64,000 nt of DNA from Siphonodentalium dalli (taxonomy: Eukaryota; Mollusca; Scaphopoda; Gadilida; Siphonodentaliidae). The stretch lies in NCBI GenBank assembly GCA_032622095.1, contig CP136065.1, forward strand, positions 94,125,343 to 94,189,342. Direction: 5' to 3'. Position numbers and translations under genes: made by a program. Positions 55,867 to 64,000 of this stretch are shown here, in pieces. The notes under the pieces were generated by a model that had not been told where the DNA came from, searched no databases, and saw nothing but the letters and a program-made list of their open reading frames with translations. Positions within the stretch are counted from its first letter, which is position 1; every line of letters begins with the position of its first letter.

Positions 55867-56639
55867 TCTTCAGCTACATGGGATCATCCGTAGCCACTAC
55901 ATGTATACATATTTGCCATACCCATGACCATAGGGTCAATCCAGGTATAAATATACACCTCACCAATGGTGAGCCCTTCCAGATATACGAATACCCACAC
56001 ACACGACCACTTATACCTTCCGTACTTGCATATACACATCTGTGACCTCGCACATGGCAATTCAGCAACTCACTGTATACTGTATTCATACACGCCGCTC
56101 CAATAATCCGTTAATATACAAAACACAAAATAAAGTCATTTTGGAGGGTGAGTTTCAATTTTGCGCCAAAAAAGTGTCATAATGTCTTAGCTTCGCGAAA
56201 ATATATACATTTGTATACATTTTACTAGATTTTCCCGCTATAATTTGCATAAAACTGACTTAGGGTCTGATCTGAAAAATGGCGGCCAGGATGGACGTCA
56301 TCTTGTCTGAAGTCTACACGGCCATTTTTTTCTTCTTATTAACATTGCTTAAAAGTTGAAGGACATAATAATGAACAAAATGAGTGGGGTGAAGTTAAGT
56401 CCCATGGGGCGGGTGCAAGTGTACCCCTATTGGCTCCCGGACTATAAGAGAATTCTTACGAGAATCGTCGATAAATATACAAAACAGCAATGTCTTACCG
56501 TAGGTACCTGATTAATATGATGTTAATGTTTCAGAATTATTACTGTGATGATAGTATCATGATACAACGCGGCTTTGAACGTTCCGTGAGGAGTATATAG
56601 GTTTTGAGTATGTTCAAGGCCAGTTACGTGATTTCATAT

Positions 56640-57690
56640 GACGTTGTACGGTGCCGTATCAACAACCCTCCAGCGAAGAAAACACGAAGATTTTAAAAGC
56701 CTTTTATTGAACCCTATGTTCATCCAATCGGGCGACAGGCAGTCTATTTGTGTTCGGCACCTTCGAATTATGGTAAAAAAGTTGGTTTGACACTTTTCCG
56801 CGGAAATGCTTCTAGAAATGTCTTTTCTGAGAATTACGACTAGACTAACTGTAAAATAGTTCATGGGCGATCTGATGCATGCATCTTTCTTTCTTTTTTT
56901 CTTGTATCGCAGTTCTTGCTATATATGATCGAGTTCTCAGGTCGGGGTGGAAGCTGTTGGGATGTAAATAAGTAAATATGTCAGTCAGCTTTCTGTGTAC
57001 TCCGGTTTCTGGTCGCCCGTTGTGAATTGTAACAGTCACATCCAATTGGAAGCTGACTGATCTATCTGAAAAGTCCATTTTCAATTTTATGTCAGGGTGT
57101 TGTTCGTTGAAGTCCATTTTAGACTCTCTTGTCCGTAGTGCCCTATCAGGAAGATGTCGTCGCTAAACCTGTAGTATTTCATAAGTTTAAGAGTTCGAGT
57201 TTCAAGAAATGATTTCTCCAGACGAAGTTAGCAAACCGAGGGGCCATAGACGTTCCCATTGCCGTGTCAGGTTTGCAGAAAGTTTTTACCGTTTTATTGA
57301 AGTTGTTGTGTGTCAAAATGAACTTTGTGAGGCTGAGAATTACTTGGTCGGGCAAGTTTGTTTTCACTGCACTTTGCTCCAGTGATAGTTTAAAATAATT
57401 CAGTCCGTCTTCGCATGCAACACTTGTATAGAGACTAACAACATCGAGACATGCAATAAATGTACCTTCCGGAATATTGTCTATAGAAGAAATTTTGTTG
57501 AGGAAGTCTGTTGTATCCTTTATATAACTCTTCGTTGCTTTGTAATTCCAGATCGGTCAGCTTTGAAATGTTTTCAGTGAGCGTTCCTATTCCTGGCACA
57601 ATTGGCCGTCCAAGAATGTGTTCATTATGTACCTTGGGTAGATCTTGCCAAGAATCTCTAGTCTGGCTAACGCCCGTAGAGATCATATTC
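56640..57690 (-). pseudogene. Penelope-like element reverse transcriptase, broken
   Basis: Minus-strand pieces in order: DLPKVHNEHILGRPIVPGIG (57640s), IACLDVVSLYTSVACEDGL (about 57455), TAMGTSMAPRFANFV (about 57280), YRFSDDIFLIGHYGQES (about 57175) and LDVTVTIHNGRPETGVHRKL (about 57030), then IFTYLHPNSFHPDLRTRS. These are the Penelope-like motifs LPKxHK, DVxSLYT, AMGxxMAP, xxDDIF and FLDxxV, in the correct order. Frameshifts separate at least four of them, and the catalytic box has SDD where YxDD-type boxes usually carry I/V. No GIY-YIG endonuclease was recognised downstream. Confidence 0.85.
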
Positions 57691-57699
57691 CACCAGTAT

Positions 57700-57960
57700 A
57701 TACTATATATAAAACCTTGGAACTTTTTGAAGTTTTGACAGGGAACCTTATAAAGTCGAAAAATTGACGCGGGGAATATATTTCTTAGTTATTATCTGTT
57801 CCTTAATAATGTAATTCACTGTAGGTGAAGGTCCCAACTCCAAATTTAAAGATTTGAGTGAATTTGTGGGCGATTTTGCTTTGCGTCGCTTACAATTATG
57901 GATTTCTTCTGGGTAATTAATTCGATGTTTATTGCGAGTCAGAGAAAATCATGAAATTTT
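57700..57960. repeat. Repeat R3 copy joined to the Penelope-like element
   Basis: 57780-57930 matches 55690-55840; 57690-57780 (GGAACTTTTTGAAGTTTTGA, GGGAACCTTATAAAGTCG) is inverted at 58760-58815. The block precedes the reverse transcriptase on the minus strand, so it may be its 5' region. Confidence 0.65.
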
Positions 57961-58000
57961 TAGTTGGGACATTTACCCATACTGTGAAGAACATTATTAA

Positions 58001-58436
58001 AGTTACTCAATCCGATCAGACGCTCCTAAATTACTATCTCTTTTGGCTCGGAGGTAAAAGATATTTGATTCGAGTCGAGGAACCCACCCATCAAAGCTCA
58101 GAATGTTCAGGTATCGATTTTTGAAGTTTGTTATTTCTCGAGATGTGTGATAATAAACAGAAACACGTGGTCAAACGAAGGGCCTTGGACAAAATTGCGG
58201 ATGAAGATGGATAACTCTAAAATCAAGTGGTAATACGGTCAAATTTCGTGATAATTTAGTGATAATACGGCCATATTTTGTTGAACAAATTGTTGATAAA
58301 TAATAATAAATTTGATACCATAGTTGACAGTGGTTAGCATAATTGTTTTGCAATAAATCGATTCTGATAACTAAAGCGTATTAAGAAATGTTGTTGTTGT
58401 ATTTTGATGGTATGGGGACCGTCTGATCGGATGTTC
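58001..58436. mobile_element. P5 TTAA element, right end lost
   Basis: TTAA (57997-58000) then AGTTACTCAATCCGATCAG, with TTGATTCGAGTCGAGGAACC inside; the right side stops at CCGTCTGATCGGAT without TTAA. Confidence 0.75.
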
Positions 58437-58588
58437 TTTTCCTATGACTATTTATAAAATCATTTCTGCTATTAACCCCTCTCCAGTCATGCATATATAG
58501 GCCTATATATGCATTCCAATTTGACAGCCATGCATACTTAAAATTATTTGTCAGAACAAAAATCAATACTTATTTTATAAACGAATAG

Positions 58589-58708
58589 ATGTCGCTCCCA
58601 AATTACTATATCGTTGGATTCGGGGGTCAAAAACATTTTATTCGAGTCGAGGAACCCATCCATCAACGTTCAGAGTGATCAGACATCGTCTGATCGGACT
58701 GGGTACCT
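58589..58708. mobile_element. P5 TTAA element, short fragment
   Basis: Interior TTATTCGAGTCGAGGAACCC followed by the right end ATCGGACTGGGTACCT then TTAA (58709-58712). Confidence 0.75.
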
Positions 58709-58729
58709 TTAAGATACAGCTAACAGCTA

Positions 58730-58865
58730 TAAGAAATATATTCTCCACGTAATATTTTCGAATTTATAAGGTTCCCTGTCATAACTTCAAAAAGTTCCAA
58801 GGTTTTGTGGAATATGATCTCTACGGGCGTTAGACAGAGTAGAGAGAGATTCATGGCCTGATCTA
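58730..58865. repeat. Repeat R3 fragment
   Basis: AAGAAATATATTCTCC, AAGGTTCCCTGTCATAACTT and GAATATGATCTCTACGGGCG match 57660-57790 inverted and 44680-44835 direct. Confidence 0.75.
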
Positions 58866-59040
58866 TACCTTAATTCGGCAGAATGTGGAATAGTCCAGGT
58901 TACCGCGAAAACTTGAACAAACGTCAATCGATTACATTCATATTTGATAAGTGGACCTTTCACAACAATATCTCGATCGAATTTGAAAACCAGGTTTGTC
59001 CGATTTATTTTACCTGAGTTATGGCTCTTAGTTCGCCTTT

Positions 59041-59300
59041 TTAGCTCAACTTGATGAAGTCAAGCTTGAGCTATTGCCATGGGTTGGCGTCCGTCGTCCG
59101 TCCGGGCGTGCGTGTCTGTGTCCGTCCATCGACAATTGCCTTTGGCTCACCATACAGGCCGCATCCCTTATCCGATCATCTCCAAACTTCATATGGGTTC
59201 TTCGGGGTGACCTCTATATGGGAGCCATCGATTTTTTCCCGAAATTCGTTATTACAAATCGTTAAAAAACATGGCCACCGGCAGCCATTTTGGATTCACA
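59041..59300. repeat. Dispersed repeat starting TTTTTAGCTCAACTTGATGA
   Basis: TAGCTCAACTTGATGAAGTC / GACTTCATC-type inverted sequence leads into GTCCGTCGTCCGTCC and then CTTCATATGGGTTCTTCGGG, AGGCCG and ATGGCCACCGGCAGCCAT, which relate to the units at 6370-7230. Confidence 0.6.
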
Positions 59301-59556
59301 CGTGTACACGATTTTTGACCTATTGTTTTCATTTGCACGACTATTTATACGTATATATTTACTGTGTATTCATAACTATATACTCTGTCATACCGGACAC
59401 GTCCGGCGATTGGAGAATAAATTGTTATTCTGATTATGAACAATTTCAACCTCTTTTTTTGGTGTGAAATTATCCACCGATGGTGTATAAGGCATGACAT
59501 TTCCAACTGTTAACATGTTTGATCTCGCCTCCCTAACCTAACCCTGATCGCTTTAA

Positions 59557-59809
59557 CCCTGCCATGACTGGAGATGCGCTGGCAGCATTAACGATCATGT
59601 GCCAGTGCATTCTCTTATATATGCGAGTCTCCCATAGGGAGCCTCGCATATATAAAAGAATGCACTGGCTTACAATGTTAAGGTAAATATTGTTAGGCCA
59701 ATGCATTCTCTTATATATACGGGGCTCCCTATGGGAGACTCGCATACATAAGAGAATCTATTGACACAGGGTTTTGGCAATATTTCAAGAAGCTCCAGTC
59801 ATGGAAATG
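59557..59809. mobile_element. P2 family TTAA MITE, 253 bp
   Basis: TTAA (59553-59556) then CCCTGCCATGACTGGAGATG; right end CTCCAGTCATGGAAATG then TTAA (59810-59813). The twin hairpins are near perfect. Confidence 0.85.
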
Positions 59810-59819
59810 TTAAAATGTA

Positions 59820-62800
59820 TGCAGCATTGTAAAAGTCAGACAATATATTAAACTACATCGACACGCGAGAACTTAGTACATTTGTATAAAAACTATTTCT
59901 GAAACAAAGTACAACTGCCCTTTTAGACTTTATATATAGGCGATAAGATTTGACTATAATGGGCACGTGCCATCGCATGGTAGCAGACACATTTATCAGG
60001 TCCCCTGGTTGGGTATCTCTCCCGGAAATGTATCTTGGGAAATGTTATCTGGATAATATCATCGTGATCTTACTTCCGGGTTTGGTGCAGCAGACCCCAT
60101 GGGTGCATGGAGACTGCAGCGATTTATGCGACTTGAAACCTGCTTGAAACTTGGAAAAACGTCTTCGGTCGCAAGTTCCAAACTCCATGCAGGGTTTACC
60201 TCCCTTGGTGATTCGGTAAGACCGCTGCTATACCGGCGACATTTTACCCACATTTGGTGGACTTCCGTGATATAAATATATATACTAAGCCTTATTAAGC
60301 ACCAACAAAATCGAACAACATTTGTGTAATTCCGTACCTTAAGTTAGGAAAGTCCCTCTAGAACCAAAGAACTATATTTTGCGAAACGGTGTGATTTGGT
60401 TCTCCGATTATTTTATCAACACAAATGTCAAAACCCACATGGACGACAACATTCATGGCAATTCAAACACAAGAGTTCTAATTTGCCGCCATTTTGCTAT
60501 AAGGAGTGTCCGAAAATTGTCAACAAAACTACCGCTCTAATTCTCCATTATGTCAATAAGTTTTAAGTGCGGGAGTAATGTTGTTCTCAAAGCACATAGG
60601 AAATTTGACTTATGTCGATCGCGGTCTCGCCATTTTGTCTGGAAAAACCCGCGCTAAACAGGGGGGGGGGGGGGTGAAAAAAAAAATTCCGGCACATATG
60701 CCGGGGTGGGTGGGTGGTCAAAGCCACCAACAAGCAATTTTTTCCGCAACTAAAACAAAATAATTCCTGCTTGTTTTTTAGTGTTTTGGCAATGAGTTGG
60801 GCTTCAACACCACTTTGAATGAGAGAAATAATGTAATTCTAACTGGTAAACTGACTGCAGGCAGTTATCGTGTTGTATTTTGTTGCAAATTTTGAAATCC
60901 AAGATGGCCGCTGGCAGCCATGTTTTTTTGGCCGAATGACCTCAAAATGACTCATTCCTATTTACATGTCCATGTTAACATCCATGATAAATAGTATGCA
61001 CAGAAATTCATATACAGCTGTTTACAGTGAATTTCCCCCCGCAAATCTCTGTTTTAGTGTTAAAAGGGGGGGTGAGTGTCAAAAAATGGTCGGAAAAAAC
61101 TGTCGAAAACGGAAAAAAAATTGGCGGTGTGGGTGGGTGGGTACAAAAAATGATCGAAACGGAAAAAATGCCATACGTGCCTGAAATTTTTTTCCGACCC
61201 CCCCCCCCCTGCGCTAAATATAGAAAACCACAGACTAGAACCTATATATAGCCGGTGACAGAGTCAGAAGTATGACTGGTGCGCTCTGGTAGAGATTGCG
61301 CATTTTCACCAAATCTTAATCCGAGTTGACACCAAATAATTAGGAATTCACTTTTCCCCCTTTATTTGCAATCATCTTCATTTGTACATATATAGTACAT
61401 GCATCGCGAAAATCCACAATTTCACGTCCATATATGTAGAAAAAGACCCCAATAATTCATAACTGAGAACGCTCTTTATTATCTACCGCTTTTGGGCGAC
61501 GGGAGCATAGACGCTCTTTATAAGAGGCGATCATTGGAATTTTGGTAGGCTGACAAAAAAGTAAAAGCGTCTTAAATTTTCCTCTTTTGAAAGTCGATTC
61601 ATTTATCTTTTGCAATTACTCACGGTTATAGTGGAATACATCCGGTGTTGTGTCGTGTATTAACGGCCTTTTTAATTTTTTTTGTACAGTGCCTTGATAT
61701 ACGGTTTTAATAATAATCTGTGACATAAAATGTGATTAAAATACTATCATTCATCACCATTTGGAACGTCTGTGTCCCAGAAGGCGCACATGGAGTAATA
61801 GCAAATAGCTTAAATCATAGAACCCCCCCCCCCCCCCCCCCCCGTTTCGCGCCAGAGTGCAACATAATTAAAACTAAGATATATAGAGTTATTCCCCTTC
61901 AATTGAAAATAATAGACTTTTCAGTACAGTTGAGATGATACTTAAGCGCAGAAAACACGTCCGTACCGCAACAAAAAACAAAAAGAAAACCAGAATTATA
62001 AAGTGACACTGGGGTGGCAAATCCGCCGTCCATCAGTTCCTCACAACATAACGTTTGACCAAGCTGCAAAACAGATTTTAGTCCCCAGCTACGCCATGTC
62101 TGACCGCAGCCGGCATGTGTATTTTCGTAATTAAATCTAACATATTTTATTGAATTGTTTTGTCAGTTACAATTCATTTTGGCTTGGTCTAGACAATTCT
62201 CAAATGAACATGGGCAGTTCAGTTTCTCAGAATAATGCAGAAAGATTTGAAACCTACAAAAGTCTCAAATGAATAAATGAGTGATTTCTTCACATTGTGT
62301 GTATGTGCTGGCAGCGGTATACGTCCTGCGTAGCAAGGGGCAGCATGAACTCTGCATGAACTCTGTATGGAGCTTGAGGTTTGACTTGACATGCTATATC
62401 CTAGAATAGTGATGAATCTGACATTTGCATACTGAGGTCCACATAGGTTTCTCAAAATCGCACTGGGGGGGGGGGGGAATATTCCACCATGACGCCTCTT
62501 GCATGTGGTAAAACTGGTATATATCGATAGAAACTAAATTGAAAATCCGACACCTCTCATACTTTGGAAGAATCGTGAACATGAATTGTGAAAGATTGTC
62601 TTTGAAACTGTACTATTTTACTACATGCGAGGAGAAAAACATTAAAAATACTTGGCTCGATTATACCAGAAAAAATCTCGAAGAACTGGGATTTTCTATG
62701 GGCAGCCGTTTGGTCGGAAAATACGTCCAAAACAAAATTAATTGTGGATTGTTTAACTAATTGCATGCATCAAGTATTCAATAGCGTCCACTGAATAAAG

Positions 62801-62880
62801 AGGGTTCACTCTATAACTTATTTAATTATGCTACCACCGTCCCTTGTGTTTAATTAATAGTTATAGGCACTATACCCAAA
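59820..62880. other. No gene recognised
   Basis: The stretch holds short homopolymer tracts (G at 60661-60674, C at 61197-61209, C at 61822-61843, G at 62465-62477), an R2 fragment (61870-61960) and a fragment with CCAAGATGGCCGCTGGCAGC (60898). Small open frames over the homopolymers are not supported as genes. Confidence 0.4.
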
Positions 62881-62892
62881 CAGAGCGGTTAA

Positions 62893-63112
62893 CCCTTTCA
62901 TGACGGGAACTGCGCTGGTCCAGAATTAAAGATCATGTGCCAGTGCATTCTCTTATATATGCAAGTCTCACATGTGGATCCTCTCATATATAAGAGAATG
63001 CACTGGCTAACAATATCAATGTATATTTTTTAGGCCATTGTATGCGAGGCGCACAATGGGGTATTGGCACAGGGTTTTCGCGACATTTCAGGAAGCTCCA
63101 GTACAGAAATGG
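62893..63112. mobile_element. P2 family TTAA MITE, 220 bp
   Basis: TTAA (62889-62892) then CCCTTTCATGACGGGAACTG; right end GCTCCAGTACAGAAATGG then TTAA (63113-63116). The second hairpin is shortened. Confidence 0.8.
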
Positions 63113-63202
63113 TTAATCAGTATAGGGCATATATCATTATGTGTGCTCTGTGAATTAAACAGCTGATTGCTAATTTGCTACAGTAAACGGCATTTATTTA
63201 AA

Positions 63203-63470
63203 GATGCATAGTCCGATTAAACGCCTCCCAATTACTATTTATTTGGATTCGGGGGTAATAAATATTTGATTCGAGTCGAGGAACACACCAACCAAAGTTC
63301 AGAGTTATTAGATATAGATTTTTGAAATCTTTTATTTTTCAACATCGAGACTTATTAGTGGCTGACGGCCTCGGACCAAATTGCGGATGAACATGGATAA
63401 CTTTAAAACCCAATGGCTTTGTGTTGATAATAAGGCACAATTTTGTTGAATAAAATGTTGGTATGCCTTT
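63203..63470. mobile_element. P5 TTAA element, right end lost
   Basis: TTAA (63199-63202) then AGATGCATAGTCCGATTAAA, with TTGATTCGAGTCGAGGAACA inside. The left end equals the right-end variant (AGATGCATAATCCGA in reverse) of the copy at 34939-35376. Confidence 0.75.
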
Positions 63471-63842
63471 TTTTTTGCATCTGGAATTTTCGGGGACCCA
63501 CCACCCCCAAATCTGCAATAAAAATATTTGTTGACTCCCAATTTTTTGACACCCACCCCCAAATATCACTAAATTTGGTATAAAACTCTACTGATATCAC
63601 TCATATGACTGGGCAATTATCTCATTTAGTTCAATTAACAGTTTAACCTGTTTCAGAAGCTGTTTTAATGAAAAAAAATGTTTAATAAATTGCTGATCAT
63701 CTGTAAACCTATGTCATTGTGCAGGATACACACATTTCCATAATTTCTAACTATGTCCTGATTAGTCTGTCAACCACCCCATTATCTAATATATTCCATG
63801 CCACTTTTGTTAGTCTACTGGAGCAACTTCTATTATACTCAA

Positions 63843-64000
63843 CTAGCTGAAACTGCTCCCTTTGGGCGCCTATATTCAGCTTCGGCGAGACCTGTGACCC
63901 CTGTGTGGGACTTCGCGCACATTTAATCATAGGCAGGGCATTTATTCAGCGGCGGCCCCTTTGTGCTCTTCAAGCATTTTGATCGTTGAAACATTTTGAT
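63843..64000 (-). mobile_element. Helitron 3' end, runs off the window
   Basis: On the minus strand the sequence ends GGGAGCAGTTTCAGCTAG followed by T, the same terminal block as 30071 and 48362. The body extends beyond 64000. Confidence 0.75.

Noticed and set aside
60578-61251. Open frames over G- and C-rich tracts.
   Set aside because: The frames depend on homopolymer runs, lack splice or poly(A) context, and match no family.
1-64000. CRISPR arrays, tRNA and rRNA genes.
   Set aside because: No regular repeat-spacer array and no tRNA cloverleaf with A and B box signals was recognised; this is animal genomic DNA. A covariance-model search would be needed to exclude tRNAs fully.

Overview
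The window is AT-rich animal DNA: introns bounded by GT/AG, long intergenic stretches, no operons and very little coding sequence. The repeats (Helitrons, hAT- and TTAA-type MITEs, a Penelope-like element, Jockey/CR1-type LINE remnants) and the 5'(3')-deoxyribonucleotidase gene fit a marine invertebrate. I lean to a lophotrochozoan such as a mollusc or brachiopod, but the sequence alone does not settle the species. Nearly all short open frames here are chance or lie inside repeats.

Four genes are supported. (1) Two plus-strand exons, at 506-584 and 2502-2579, form the C-terminus of an unrecognised protein. (2) A minus-strand NT5C/NT5M-type deoxyribonucleotidase spans about 25.6 to 11.6 kb. 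Four exons were found; one exon of about 61 nt, carrying HAD motif II, was not located. (3) A plus-strand terminal exon with a poly(A) signal (21228-21514) lies inside intron 1 of the nucleotidase gene. (4) A minus-strand gene begins with a strong-context ATG and a signal-peptide-like N-terminus (54632-54751), continues in a phase-compatible exon (52987-53109), and then runs out of sight.

The rest is a dense mosaic of transposons. The dominant theme is a set of short non-autonomous elements flanked by TTAA. Four families begin CCCTTT (called P1 to P4 here), a fifth begins AGGTACTCAATCCGA (P5) and a sixth AGGTGGATTATCTC (P6). TTAA targets and CCCTTT ends are typical of piggyBac-type transposition; no transposase is visible in the window. 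P2 and P4 share an unusual core of two near-perfect hairpins. One P5 insertion can be compared with its own empty site elsewhere in the window. hAT-like elements with 8-bp target duplications lie at 697-1660, 12673-12926 and 23478-24902, the last inserted inside a mariner-like palindrome. Helitron ends (TC...CTAG in an A/T target) lie at 29980-30071 (only 92 bp), 48008-48362, 16828-17761 and the window end.

Between 34.3 and 43.3 kb a unit of about 2.9 kb is tandemly duplicated, and a 3.3-kb repeat has since inserted between the two copies (layout A-B-A'-C-B'). LINE remnants lie at 13.96-14.82, 28.06-29.92 and 31.43-31.65 kb. A broken Penelope-like reverse transcriptase lies at 56.64-57.69 kb. 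From about 43 to 64 kb, apart from the small minus-strand gene, I see only repeats and anonymous AT-rich sequence.
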